From: Dolomedes plantarius
Taxonomy: Eukaryota; Arthropoda; Arachnida; Araneae; Dolomedidae
DNA: 64,000 bases
Assembly (NCBI GenBank): GCA_907164885.2
Contig: OU015503.1
Span: 70,488,988 to 70,552,987 of the forward strand
Direction: 5' to 3'
Below the pieces are notes generated by a model. The model saw only the letters and a list, made by a program, of their open reading frames with translations, had not been told where the DNA came from and made no database searches. The position numbers and the translations under genes are program-made. Position 1 is the stretch's first letter. Each line of letters opens with the position of its first letter. This document shows, piece by piece, positions 11,580 through 24,809 of the stretch.

Positions 11580-12290
11580 TATCGCAATTACAAGTCTTTA
11601 TATTTTATTTAGTTATTTCTCTACTGTTGTCTAAAGTTTGGCGAAGCATGTCCTTTTTGTGTGTTGCGCCAAAAATATAAAATAAAATAAAATAAAAATA
11701 AACTCCAACCGACAATCCAACCTCAGGCCACTTTTTGAGCGCCAATTTCCGCCAATTTTTCCCTCTCTCGGAAGCGGGTTTAGAGAGTCGACTCTTCTCT
11801 CGCAGCAATTTGCATTTATTTTGGCACAAAAGGAAAGTGTCATTAAGACGCGAAATTAGGTAATAGAAAAGGCGGGGAGAGCTAAACGAATTTCTGCCCG
11901 TAATCAAATGAGCCTCGACAGAGCGAAACCGTATGTACGTGCCGCGTCGTAATGCGATACTCGGCCCGCGATTTCTCGCCAAAGAGGGTCGACTTACAAT
12001 TTATTTCGTTCCGCAATTACTGCGAGGATATGATTTAATTGCCCTCGAGCGTTTAAATCATATCACGAGCGGGGGGCGATGGAAAGACTTCTGAGATTCG
12101 GCCCGCTTTAAGTTGCTTTAGAGTGAGTTAGATTCCGTTTGGTGAAAAATTCGTCTATTTACCGAGAGGAATTTGATACGAGAGGAAAATAGAATTACTT
12201 CACAACGTGTGTCTGAATATATTTAGACAGTAAATTGGTGACTTTTGTGACTTTCAAACATTTTCGAAATCATTTTAGCTTCTTTCAAAC
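11580..12290. promoter_or_regulatory. Unusual balanced-composition segment, possible conserved non-coding element
   Basis: Composition changes from AT-rich repeats to dense, non-repetitive mixed sequence. It includes gcagcaatttgcatttattt, a ggcggggagagc block, and a local inverted pair, atatgatttaa at 12028 and ttaaatcatat at 12053. A minus-strand frame (11605-11982) has no recognisable domain. The lack of repeat structure and the retained CpG-containing words suggest constraint, which cannot be tested from one sequence. Confidence 0.25.
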
Positions 12291-12445
12291 AATTAAACAG
12301 CGTAAGTTAAAATCAGCTAATCAGTGCAAGTTTAATCGATCGCTCAGTGTAGCTCAAATTATTTATACTTAATTCACGAACATTTGTACACCAGTAAGAG
12401 AAAAATGATAAATATAATCGAAAATTCTCCAATAAAATGTCAATA

Positions 12446-12446
<1 letters not shown>

Positions 12447-12519
<73 letters not shown>
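12447..12519. repeat. (TA)n microsatellite
   Basis: A pure TA tract immediately 5' of the SINE/Tc1 composite. Confidence 0.95.
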
Positions 12520-12521
<2 letters not shown>

Positions 12522-12718
12522 CGCCCGATGGCGTAGTGGTTAAAAGCGGCAAGCTTCCCCACCACAAGTCCAGGGTTCGATCCTGCGAGCCTTTCACCCC
12601 TTCAGTGCTTCGATAAAATAAGGACCAAGCATTTTTGGAAACTACACTCGTGTGGTCCCACGCCAGGTTGACCACCTCAGTGAGATATATGCTATATGAC
12701 ACTCCAAGCCCATGGTCA
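12520..12718 (+). mobile_element. tRNA-headed SINE, family 1, 3'-truncated
   Basis: Begins gcccgatggcgtagtggtta (pol III A-box-like) and has a B-box-like ggttcgatcc about 45 bp later. The body (cccttcagtg, cgataaaat, ggtcccacgccaggttgac, caagcccatggtca) matches a second copy in reverse at 47407-47689. After ggtca the two copies diverge, and here Tc1 coding sequence starts at once. Head plus body is the structure of a tRNA-derived SINE. Confidence 0.85.
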
Positions 12719-13720
12719 TCCGAGTTCGACAGAGGAAGGATAGTGGCCTACCGAGATTGTGGATTATCTTTCAGGGAAATCGGTAGTTGTGTTGGACGAA
12801 ACCAAACAACTGTAATGCGGATATGTGATCGATGGATGCAGGAGGGTACGACGGACCGGCGTGTTCGATCGCATCCACCTCAGCGCACCACTTCACGTGA
12901 TGACAGGCAAATTGTGCGCATGGCAGTGACGGATCGCTCAGTCACATCACGAACCATAGCACAGCACATGCAGTCTGTAACGCATCATCCAGTGTCTGCG
13001 CGTACCATTCGACGCTGTTTACAGCAGAGTGGTCTGTCCGCAAGACGTCCATTGCTTTGTCTACCCTTGACGCAGAACCACAGACGTCTCCACCGCCAAT
13101 GGTGCGATGACAGAAGGATGTGGCCGGCAGAATGGAATGAAATTGTCTTTACTGATGAGTCACGCTTCTGTCTGCAACACCACGATGGTCGCATTCGAGT
13201 CTGGAGACACCGTGAAGAGAGGATGCTGAACAGCTGCGTTATGCACCGCCACACTGGTCCTGCACCGGGTATTATGGTATGGGGCGGTATTGGATATCAC
13301 TCTCGCACACCTCTAGTACGCATTGCCGGTACTTTAAACAGCCAGCGCTACATCTCCGAGGTGTTGGAGCCAGTTGTCCTTCCTTACCTTCAGGGCTTGC
13401 CCACAGCCATATTTCAACAGGATAATGCGCGACCACACGTGGCACGCATTGTCCAACGGTTCTTCGTCAATCGCAAGATTGAATTGCTTCCCTGGCCGCC
13501 TCGCTCTCCGTATCTTTCGCCGATAGAAAACATGTGGTCCATGGTTGCTCTACGATTGACCCAGATTCCATCCCCAGCTGCCACAGCAGATCAACTTTGG
13601 CAACGTGTGGCAGCTGCTTGGTCTGCTGTACCCCAAGAACTCATCCAAAGTCTCTTTGAATCAATGCCGAGGCGTGTGGCAGCGGTGATCTCCAACAATG
13701 GCGGCTACTCTGGCTACTGA
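12689..13720 (+). CDS. Tc1-type transposase, intact ORF with SINE-derived N-terminus
   Basis: A 343-residue open frame from the ATG at 12689 to the TGA at 13720. The N-terminal helix-turn-helix region contains FDRGRIVAYRDCGLSFREIG and VGRNQTTVMRICDRW, and a second helix-turn-helix contains VSARTIRRCLQQSGLSARRP. The catalytic DD34E triad is complete: D156 in FTDESRF, D245 in FQQDNARPH, E280 in SPIENMW. The motif before E reads SPYLSPIE where relatives usually have SPDLSPIE. The C-terminus (SMPRRVAAVISNNGGYSGY) is typical of arachnid Tc1 families. Residues 1 to about 9 (MLYDTPSPW) are encoded by the upstream SINE, which supplies the only in-frame ATG before FDRGR. It may be the best preserved transposase here. 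Without a 5' terminal repeat the element cannot move itself, but the protein could act on related copies if expressed. Confidence 0.9.
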   Translation: MLYDTPSPWSSEFDRGRIVAYRDCGLSFREIGSCVGRNQTTVMRICDRWMQEGTTDRRVRSHPPQRTTSRDDRQIVRMAVTDRSVTSRTIAQHMQSVTHHPVSARTIRRCLQQSGLSARRPLLCLPLTQNHRRLHRQWCDDRRMWPAEWNEIVFTDESRFCLQHHDGRIRVWRHREERMLNSCVMHRHTGPAPGIMVWGGIGYHSRTPLVRIAGTLNSQRYISEVLEPVVLPYLQGLPTAIFQQDNARPHVARIVQRFFVNRKIELLPWPPRSPYLSPIENMWSMVALRLTQIPSPAATADQLWQRVAAAWSAVPQELIQSLFESMPRRVAAVISNNGGYSGY

Positions 13721-13856
13721 TTTTGGCAGGAACCACACTTCACAGAAGTCTATAAATTTAATCATTTGATACTTGGTCAACATGTTATCTACAAAATAAA
13801 TTTTGTTGTGATATCTCTTGTCTTTCTTGGTGTTGCAATTTGGGTGGCCAGCAGTG
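12718..13856 (+). mobile_element. Tc1-type transposon, 5' end replaced by SINE
   Basis: The 3' inverted end reads (complement) cactgctggccacccaaatt then gcaacacc, and ends at 13856 against (TA)n. No matching 5' end exists: the SINE runs directly into the transposase reading frame at about codon 10. The element is therefore a 5'-truncated Tc1 joined to a SINE, and both lie between long (TA)n tracts. Confidence 0.8.
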
Positions 13857-14291
<435 letters not shown>

Positions 14292-15279
14292 TTTAGGGAC
14301 AAAAGAATATATAGTGTATAACGAAATTCAACTAAGAAAGACTAGGTAGCTCATTTAGTTAATAGTCATGATTTTTTTACTCATGTTACCAAAGGTTTAA
14401 CAAACCGTCCCAGATATACTTGACCACCTATTTCGATCCCATTCATTCCCATCCGTTAGTTTATATTGCAAAACTCTCAAACTCCGCCAATCTTATCAGT
14501 CTTAAATTTTCCCAGCCGGGAATTGGCACATAACTGTCAAGCATTCCACACACATTTTTAAACTTGCTACGCTATTTAATCGCATCTTATCGTTTTGACA
14601 GAAAACTAGGAATGAAATCACATACGTAACATAAATTTTAATATCTGCCACACGAGGTTCCGTAAATTCCTTTAACTGAAAAATACTTCCATCTTACAAT
14701 ATTCCGCTTCTTGAATTCTTGTTCATTGCAACGATAGAGTACATTTCTGCTCTGACCTTCTCCTTTTCTAACCGATTGAGAAGTTAAAGATGAAATCTTG
14801 TTTTGATCACTCAGCAGAGAAATAGTCGGAGGCAGCGTGCCCCTGAGGGAATTTATCAATTAAGCCTTATCAGTTCCTGAGCAATAGTTTCACTGCGTAA
14901 AGAACCATTTGTTCCCTTGATCCATTCTATTTAAAGGGAACGTAATTAATGATCTGAATTCAGGTTGTAGAACAATGTCATAGCAGATGATACTTCAAAA
15001 TATCACGGACCGAGAGAAAAATGCGCTTTTCGCTGATAGTAGATAATTAATTATCGTACTATTTTCAAAAGCCCCTTCAGCAAGATTTCAGGAAAGTAAT
15101 TATATTTAATGAATGCATATTTACATATAGAAATAATTTTTCTGAAAGGTCAGTACGGACTTAAAACGATACTTTCTACCTTGTTTGGGATTTCATTTAA
15201 TTTATTTAAACATCTCCGAGATTTAGCAAGAGGGATAGACATATTTGCATTTAAGAAAGATGCGAGTCCACAATCATTA
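14292..15279. other. Non-repetitive stretch, no gene seen
   Basis: Mixed-composition DNA with GATA-like words (cttatcag) and no recognisable protein in any frame. Short frames at 14638-14859 and 15109-15341 overlap on opposite strands and have no support. Confidence 0.45.
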
Positions 15280-15660
15280 CCATGTTTTTTATAACTCCCT
15301 TTCTTGTTTGCGTGTGTGTTTGTCCAGTACAAATCTTGCAATCGATTTTTAAGTAACTTCCCCGCTAGCTAGACATTTGAAACATTTGAAATGGCTCAGG
15401 ACACGATGACAATGCATTGTATTAATACTTTTAGTGCTTTAAGCAGCATTGAATTCATTTTCAGTTAATTTTGTTTTGTAGACTGTTGCAGCCATCTACC
15501 GGACGGGACGGGAACGAAAAGTTAAACGAAAGTGAACTTCCAATTAACTTTATTTTCTTTCAAGTTGATGGGATAATTCATCAAAAAAAATTTTAAAAAG
15601 TATTTATTAATACATACAATTGTAAAGTTTATATGATTCAACAGAAAATTTAAAAACATA
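15280..15660. mobile_element. TA-flanked MITE, copy 2 (CCATGTTT ends)
   Basis: Begins TA|CCATGTTTTTTATAAC and is homologous throughout to the copies at 10495-10867 (opposite orientation) and 27053-27435 (same orientation), including the blocks ccagtacaaatcttgcaatc and gctagctagacatttgaaac. The right end is eroded: aaaacat is present but the final GG and TA are lost. Confidence 0.7.
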
Positions 15661-16261
15661 AAAAGTTTATTTTGCCTTGTAATTATTTTCCCATAAGTAT
15701 AATTAATTCATGGATTGTAGTTCTACAAAGGATTTCATTAGAAAAAATATCATTTCTTAAACGTTGTACCAATTACTAGTTTTTTCGTTGTTCTGATACA
15801 TATTTTTTAACAACTTACTTCAAGTTGATTTTCTGACCGCTAATTTTCTCGGCACCAGGCCTTCTTAAAACCCAACTCATATCCCGCTGAGTGAGATGGC
15901 GTGGTATAATAGGTCACAGGTTCATTTAATTTGTTGAATAATATAGTGAAATGAATTATTTGTAAGAAAAAGCAGTAAGTTAAGGGAGGGAATTCAATCG
16001 CGTTAGGAGAAGAGACCTGATATGACAAATCAGGTTCTAAACCGCAAAGAATCCATCGTGGATACAGCGTAGAGGCTAAATTAGTCCAGAGATGGGTTAA
16101 GCGTCCCGTTTAGAAAACCAGCGATCTGTAGGCAGTGTGATGGGTTACGAGATTGGAGTTAACTTGGAGTTAATATCTGTATGGTACTCCCAGATAAAAA
16201 CAATTTCTGCGGTTTTGTGCAGATGTCTCAGACAAAGTGCTTCACCATAAGCCCCCCCCCC
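15661..16261. other. Non-coding stretch with poly-C run
   Basis: No gene recognised. A run of about 14 C lies at ~16251-16264, immediately before a SINE. A similar C run occurs near 52850. Confidence 0.5.
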
Positions 16262-16432
16262 CCACCAGCATGGCTAGGTCACTGGCATTCGGTCCAAATC
16301 CTGTGGCTTAGAGTCCCACTGTTTGTAGCCGTTCGGTATGGGCTTTAAACAGTAGGTCCCGGTCCAATTAGCCCTCGTGTAGCAAAAACTTCTCCGTAGA
16401 ACTCCAAACGAAACCTAAAAAAAATATATAAA
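16262..16432 (+). mobile_element. tRNA-headed SINE, family 2, degenerate
   Basis: Shares the family-2 body (tgtttgtagccgttcggtat, cagtaggtcccggtc, aattagccctcgtgtagcaa, gaactccaaac) with the copies at 22003-22165 and 42523-42706 (reverse). The tRNA-like head is eroded but parts of it (catggctagg, agagtcccac) remain. It runs into (TA)n. Confidence 0.75.
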
Positions 16433-16435
16433 TAC

Positions 16436-17821
<1,386 letters not shown>

Positions 17822-17823
<2 letters not shown>

Positions 17824-18734
17824 TATATTTCAGTTATTATGTTTTGGCTGTCAACCAGATCCCTAGATACTCTTGTTAAGAAAGTTGTAAAATTCAAATG
17901 CAACAGAATATTTTGTTAAAAAATAATTTTTACCCAACCAAACCAACTTTTATAGGCTACGCTATTTATAGCAATGCATTATTACATTTAATTCCTAATT
18001 ACATTTATTTGACTTGCTATAACCTGTTGACTGTTCTCAAAAATACACTGACCATTCGTAACCAGACAGAAAGTTTTGTAACCATACTTCGGACTTGCCT
18101 TCCCTGTATAACTATTATCATCGAAAACTCTTTCATAACTATTTTGTGTTTTTAATTCACAAAATGATTTTTTCTAAAGTATTAAAACTATGTTCTATGA
18201 TTAATTAATGAAATGTATTATTCCGTAATGTGCATTACAGCATATGACTCTAGTTTAACGTAAATGTTACGTACGTAAACTGAATTATATTGCTGTAACG
18301 CACACTGAATTATATATATACAAGCATAATGTATGTATCAGTGAAATGTAAACCATTCTGTAAATAGATATAATTGATGTATATAGCCATGATGGAGATG
18401 CGTAAACGAGCATAATGACTGTTGACAAATCACTCTTCGTGGACCAACTTATGCTTATCAGACTGTTTATTCAGTAACTGGAGTTTCTAGACAATTGACT
18501 GGTGATTATCTTTAAAAATATTGTACTGGTCTGTCTATAATACTTGGTGATAATTTATCACTAGTATGTACCTTGTATTTTAAACTTATAATGAACGGGT
18601 CCAAAAGTTTTTGGCAGAGTTTCAGTTTTCCCTGATGAGACTTATGGATGTCAGCTGTTTTGTCGTTGTCGTTTCTTATGCCTCCCTGGACGGAGGTATT
18701 CTAGACCAGGTCCATATAGGCTAGTAGGTCGAAG
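17822..18734. other. AT-rich stretch, no gene seen
   Basis: One plus-strand frame (17898-18155) has no recognisable features. Nothing else was supported. Confidence 0.5.
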
Positions 18735-18935
18735 GGTGCGGCCCCGGTTTATAACCGAACCATAAGGGTCGGAATACGATTGAGCCAGGTGCCACCTAAA
18801 TTTTGACCGAGCACCCTCCCCTTGGTTGACAAGTGGGGGAATCATACCTTCTCCTACCCTCTCTGACCTCTTAGAGGGACATTCCAGTCTACGGATTTAG
18901 CGAACCCATATCCAGGGGTGGCCAGGGGTGTTTTA
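18735..18935 (-). mobile_element. SINE family 3, truncated
   Basis: Shares blocks with the fuller copy at 24810-25122: gggtgcggc, a ggtcggaatacgat-like B-box region, gccacctaaattttgaccga, accctctctgacctc. The tRNA-like head, which would lie at the right side, is missing. It is followed by (TA)n at 18942-19037. Confidence 0.65.
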
Positions 18936-18939
18936 AATT

Positions 18940-19594
<655 letters not shown>

Positions 19595-20148
19595 CTAGTT
19601 AGTACCCGTCAAAACATGACGGCTAGCTAGTAAATAAATGCAATAATACACAAATTATACTCAACACATCATTGTCAAATGTTGAAAATCGTAATAATGG
19701 GCAGAAAGACATTAATGTTTTTAAGTGTCCTCGTGCTTAGTGAGTATCTAAAGCCAGATTTTAAAATATCACTGAGCATGCGCAGAAAGCAGTGTTTTAA
19801 ATTGCAAAGTATCGCTGATTAAACAACGAGAAATAAACAATTTCCATCAGGTTTAATCTTATATTTCCCAAACATAATTATCATAAAAGTAAAAATGGCA
19901 GTGAGAGATCTAGTGAGACTCCTCGGAATAAACGTGTTTAAGATTAAATCATGTCACTGAGCATGCGCAGAAATATTTTTTTTTATTTCAAATTATCGCT
20001 AATTTATAGAAATTGCTGTTATAAAAACCCAATTTGGCAAATCTAGAGATTACAATCTTTTGTTTAAGACCAAAATGAAGTAAATGGATCAAGTAGTTTT
20101 CTTTCATGGACTGACCAAAAAGTCGGCTTAGCAACTTAAATATATAGA
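19595..20148 (-). mobile_element. Helitron-like element, family C
   Basis: In minus orientation the 3' end is the hairpin ccgtcatgttttgacgg followed by gtactaaCTAG|T at 19595, and the 5' end is TCTATATATTTAAG at 20148. The architecture equals family A (TC..TATATA start, hairpin-CTAG end) with different sequence. The body carries two copies of ctgagcatgcgcagaaa (19772 and 19957), each within a longer direct repeat. No coding sequence was found. Confidence 0.65.
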
Positions 20149-20502
20149 AAATGAATTTCAACCAAAATATCTTTATGTATCATTCGCACTGTAAATATTA
20201 TTTAGTTGCGCATGAGTTGGCAAAAATACAAAGGTGGTACAAATGAAAGTGAGACTTCTAGTTTATCAGCAGGGAATAAACACAAAGTGTTTTTCTTTTG
20301 CGCCAGTGGATGACGTTTTATGCTGCGAAATAAAGCTGCTATCGTCAGTAAACGTCACTGGAAAGGTGACTACGTGCGGTCGGGACATGGATTCCTCCAA
20401 ACAAGCCCAGCGGACGGTTACTCAAATTTTGAAGACAGAAACTGTTAGTGAATCCTAAATGTATCGCTATAAGGGGGGTATGTATAAGCAAGAGTGTTTG
20501 TA

Positions 20503-20890
20503 ACAGTACGCAGTATTCAGATGGTTTAGGGAATTTCGTAATGGATGTGTCAGCACAGGACACCAAGAGACCTGCTGAAGTTCAATTGGTCTTCACCATG
20601 GGACCGACTACCGTGGACAATATTTAATGCGGCTCTTCCCCTGTGAGGTCCTCAACTGCCCCCCTCCTAGATCCCAGACATATAACCCTGAAAACACCAC
20701 ACCTTCGGCTTTTCTTTTCTTTTTCGGCCACTTCAAAATGCTTTTAAGGCTCACAGGTTTGCTAACGATGTAGAGGTCCGGGATGTTGCTCAAGATTGGT
20801 TCTGCATTCAGTAACAGACATTTTTCTCACGGTATCCAAACGCTAGTAAGCTCTGGGACACTTACTTCAACCGACAAGGCGACTATGCAT
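20503..20890 (+). pseudogene. Mariner-like transposase relic, internally deleted
   Basis: Two parts of one transposase survive in shifting frames. At 20503-20575 there is VFRWFREFRNG, the N-terminal helix-turn-helix motif typical of mariner-like proteins. At about 20660-20890 come a degraded PPYSPDL region, then KAHRFANDVEVRDVAQDWFC, FFSHGIQTLVS, and WDTYFNRQGDYA before a stop. These match the C-terminal block (RFANDEEV, W....FFSDGI..LV.RW..C....GDYVE). The catalytic core between them is lost. Several stops and frameshifts make it inactive. It differs from the relic at 10057-10389. Confidence 0.6.
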
Positions 20891-22002
20891 AGCGGATATG
20901 AAGATCATGTATCACCATTACTTCTGGTATCTTCACATATTCCAACCAATAAGCCATCACAGAAAAAAATAAATAAAAAAAAATTTTATTTGCGCCATCT
21001 TTATATATTACGTCAAACATCAGTTGGCGGACACATATCAGTTTCTCGGCGTCCATGCAAAGCGATTGTGTATAGATTGTGTGAAGGATTACGTGCTTGG
21101 CACAGAAATGATAACTCCGCAATTCAGAAATGTAAATTTTGCGGTTTCGTAGTGAACTGCGTATATCAGAAGTTTCAATGCCAACGTGTAAGACTGTAAA
21201 GCACAGTTAATCCCTGAATCTTTATCTATATACCAAGCATTACCTATATTTATATTAAAATTCTTCAACCAGCAACAGCTCGTTGTTAAATACTAAACTA
21301 GAAGAATTTAAAACTAACGCAATGAATCCAAGGTAATCGCCGTCCCATCCTGTGCATATTCGGCCTAAAATCTAAGGAAAATCGACTTTTTTTTTATCAA
21401 AAATATTCAAGAAAACGAAAAACACACAATTTTGTCAATGATAGTAAAATGCTCTCATTACCTGTGCAATACCAGAGATTCTAGTACATATCATAATTGC
21501 TGGTCTGATTAATGCCTATGACTTATTGAATCAATGCTATACCGTTTCATTTGAATGATAAACTTTAACTATATGTGAATCAACCTTCGGTAACAAAAAA
21601 TAGCTCCTCGATAGAGGCATTGGGTGAGCATAAATTGGGATCCGTCATTTTTGGATCAAAAGTGTTCAAAATTTTCGAGAAATGATCAAAACTTATCATT
21701 GACGTTAAAGCTTTCGCGTTAACTGCGCTGCACAAGAAATGCTAATCCATATAATAAATGCTGGTCTGCCGAAAATTTATGACTTACTCATTTGAATTCC
21801 TAGCTTTGGTTAAAGTTGTATTACCCTTGGTTAACCAGATATAGCTTTAAATTGAAGCCACTGAATTAGCATAATTGGTCTAAATCAGTTGATTTGGATC
21901 GAAAGTATTTAACATAACCGAAAAATGCTCCAATGTTATCATTGACAGTAAAACGTTCCCGTTACCTGCACAATACTAGGAATGCTAGTCCATGTCATAA
22001 AT

Positions 22003-22165
22003 ACACCGGACGATGGCCGAATGGATAGGGAGCTGGTAAACGGTACCAGAATCTGTGGGTTCAAGTCCCACTCTTGACATGGACGTTTTCAGCTGTTCGG
22101 AATCGGCTTTAGACTGTAAGACCCGGTCTAATTAGCCCTCGTGTAGCAAAAGTTGACCATAGAGC
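22003..22165 (+). mobile_element. tRNA-headed SINE, family 2, best-preserved copy
   Basis: The tRNA-like head has gatggccgaatggataggg (A-box-like) and tgggttcaagtcccac (B-box). The body follows (acgttttcagctgttcggaa, ctgtaagacccggtc, aattagccctcgtgtagcaa). It lies inside an array unit: the flanking array sequence (ccatgtcataaat on the left, caaatttatgactta on the right) continues across it. Confidence 0.85.
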
Positions 22166-22168
22166 TCC

Positions 22169-22400
22169 AAACAAAACCATGAGCTCCATCCAAACCCAAG
22201 TTGGTTTCTTTGGACAAATAAATTAAAGACTCCAACCAAAGAAGACCTAAACCTTGAGCACGCCAAACAAAACCATGAGCTCCATCCAAACCAAAGATGG
22301 TTTCTTTGGACAAAGAAACCAAAGACTCCAACCAAAGAAGACCGAAACCATGAGCACTCCAAACAAAACCATAATCTCCAAACCAAACCAAATCTAGAGC
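22169..22400. repeat. 96-bp tandem repeat extending a SINE tail
   Basis: The words aaacaaaaccatgagctcc recur at 22169, 22265 and (altered) 22361, an exact 96-bp period. Each unit contains a local inverted repeat (ggtttctttggacaaagaaa then cc in the second unit). Because 96 is a multiple of three, a minus-strand frame stays open as a 32-residue repeat. No protein family is recognisable and it starts in the SINE 3' tail, so it is not called as a gene. Confidence 0.85.
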
Positions 22401-22790
22401 AAATTTATGACTTATTAAATTTTTAACTTCGATTGAATTCCAACCTTTGACTATATTTCTATTGACCTTCATTAAACATTAACAGCTCCTGATTAAAACC
22501 ACTAGATGACCATAAAACAGTTCTAAAACAATTATTTTGGACCTAAAGTATTCAATTCTTCCGAAAAAGGTTCCAATCTTATCACTGGCAGCCAAAAGTT
22601 CAATTTTCCTTCACAATACTAGAAAATACCAGGCCATATAATAAATGCTAGTCTGACGTAAAATCCATGAATTTTTGAAACGATGCAATAAAGCTTCATT
22701 TGAATGCCAATCTTTGAAAACATAAACCATTGTGCACAACAAACAGCTCCTCGTTTATAGCAATGAACGAACCTCATGCCCTACTTATTT

Positions 22791-23975
22791 ACTAAATAGG
22801 TAACTGATGGGGGAATATTTCCAAAGGGAGTTAATCAAATAAGATGCGAATCTGGTTCTAACCAACTGCTTCACTTTATCGATTCTATCACGCACATAGA
22901 GTGGAGAGCTGGAACTAGTTCCGCAGTTGCTATTTATTCCGTTAATTTATTCTATTTTAAGGATGGCACTGTTTAGTGTCATTTTAAGGGATACTAGCCT
23001 CGGGGCGTTGGAGCGTCATAACTTGAGTGTAAAATAAATTAAACTTCAGAATTTTAATGATCTGGGGTAAGTTTTAAATGTATTTAACACTTTATAAGTG
23101 GGTTGTTTTGCGCATCTTAACATGATGTACCGCGGGCAATTTTTGGCGATATCGCGAAGTTCGGTAAAAAGTCACATTACATTGAAGTTGGAATTTTAAG
23201 TTTGGTTGTTTGTTTGTTTTTTAAATTTAGACCCACTAGAATCAGTGGATTAAATTCTTTGGCACCCTTACGAAAGAATTGTTCAATAAAATTCCAGTTC
23301 CCATAACGCAGTTAATAACTGCTTGGGAACGCGTCGGGTATCTAAAAGCAAGTTTTACGTGCATGGAAGTGCCCCAACTCACACAAAACGTGGAGACTAC
23401 ATAAAAATGGAATTTTCCGTCGCCCGCAGATACAGTGCTAACATGAGTTTAAAGTGCAATTAGGTTTAATTGGACATTGAACACCAACATAGAACCGAAC
23501 GGACATTCAAAAGTTTAAAAGTCGAGTGAAATAGATGAAAGGGTACACCACATGTTTAGCTGTCAGCGAAAAATGATTATTCTAGGCTAAATAACATTCT
23601 TTTCGTTAAATGTAGAACAAACCCTCAGAGACTGGAATTTTCAATTAAAAGTTTATTAAAATGCCAATTTTCGCTGTGGTATGAAATGGCTCCATGCTGC
23701 ATAAATTGAGGCATTTTCAAGGGGCGTCAGAGAATGACACGAAGGGTAGAAAACTGATGTCATACGTTTTACACGTGGCGCTCTGGTACGCATTTCTCTA
23801 CGAGCTTTTGTAAGCCTTGCAATTAACAACATTTGGCTATTCAATTTTAGATGTGACATGCTGCGTGAAACTGCCCTATTAGGATTCTATTTGGCCATTC
23901 GTTCTGCCCCGGGTCTTAGTTCCCAAGAGTAATTTGTTTTTACATCTGATCCCATTTAATTTTACCAGTTTTTAA
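22791..23975. other. Non-repetitive stretch with one strong palindrome
   Basis: No gene recognised. At 23297-23330 two nested inverted pairs occur: gttccca...tgggaac outside, gcagtta a taactgc inside. A minus-strand frame at 23656-23859 is unremarkable. Confidence 0.45.
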
Positions 23976-24782
23976 GGGGATGATGGACTTTCAAATTACC
24001 AAAAATCGAACAAAAATTGGAATTTTTTCGGGGGGTGTATTAATAGTTTAAAAATATATTAATTTTGGAATAAAATGCATTTAAAATATGTAATTAAAAT
24101 AAAAGTGCAACTTTGTGGCTTTAGAAAAGTAAATAATAAAGGTAGGTGAAAAAATATCTTTTAAATGGCTTTTTCTAAAAATGCGTAATTTTCCGATTTG
24201 TAAGTTTTCGAACTCGTCCCTGCGTCGTAATTTTTGACAAAATTTTATAAAACTTATAATAAATACTCCTCTATTACGTAAACATAAAGTTATGTATCCA
24301 TTTCAAGTTTCGACATCATTCAGATTATCACAGTATAACTTAAGTGTAGAAAAGTACAAAAATTTTCCGAAAATTCAGAGTACAAGCATAAAAATATTTC
24401 CTAAAAATTAACTATTCAACGAAAGCACAAAATAATATGTAACTATGTTTAAAATGTATTTATAAGCAATATAAATGGAATATTAAGTGATAAGTTAAAA
24501 ATTGGATCGCAAGAAGCACTTTAAAAAGCATACTAAAAAATTCAATTTTTTAAATATAATTTTTTTTACATAATATGTACAATTTTATCAGGTGTTTGAT
24601 ATAGTTATACTTTAATGAATATATATGCAAAATTTCATATCTCCAAGGTAAAATTTTCAAAAATGGCTGAGGTAAAATTGGCTTCATAAATGGCTGAAGT
24701 AAAAATGGCTTCAAAAATGGCTGAGGTAAAAATGGTTTCAAAAATGGCTGAGGTAAAATTTTCAAAAATGTTCACCAATCCC
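23976..24782 (+). mobile_element. Harbinger-like non-autonomous element, copy 1
   Basis: Collinear with 50099-50811 over ~700 bp (shared blocks include ggactttcaaatta, taaaggtaggtgaaaaa, attcagattatca, aaaaattaactattcaacga, atatagttatactttaatga). The left end is TAA|GGGGATGATGGAC. The right end (caccaatccc|TTAA) is a worn form of the inverted end seen in copy 2. A 3-bp TAA duplication and ends starting with G runs suggest PIF/Harbinger. A 27-bp minisatellite has expanded near its right end. Confidence 0.65.
24657..24772. repeat. 27-bp minisatellite, about four units
   Basis: The unit is about aaatggctgaggtaaaaatg plus gcttcaa, with small changes. It is present in copy 1 of the Harbinger-like element and absent at the equivalent position of copy 2, so it expanded after insertion. 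Confidence 0.85.
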
Positions 24783-24809
24783 TTAATGGATACATTTTAA
24801 TAGAAACAG

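Larger units (their letters stand above)
21260..22790. repeat. Degenerate tandem array, ~250-325-bp unit
   Basis: The block agctcctcg..ag.ca.tg.gtgagcata recurs near 21276, 21601, 21841, 22485 and 22744. Each is followed by cattgac.gtaaaa, cacaatac.ag.aatgctag and aatttatgactta-like words. The unit between 21841 and 22485 is split by a SINE and its repeated tail (22003-22400). Divergence is high, so the array is old. Confidence 0.7.

Noticed and set aside
12520..12600. True tRNA genes at SINE heads (also near 22010, 42690, 47670 and 52540)
   Set aside because: A- and B-boxes are present, but the sequence cannot fold into complete acceptor and anticodon stems by eye, and a shared SINE body follows each head.
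22128..22472. Minus-strand ORF with 32-residue repeats
   Set aside because: It spans a SINE 3' tail and a 96-bp tandem repeat. The period being a multiple of three keeps the frame open by itself.
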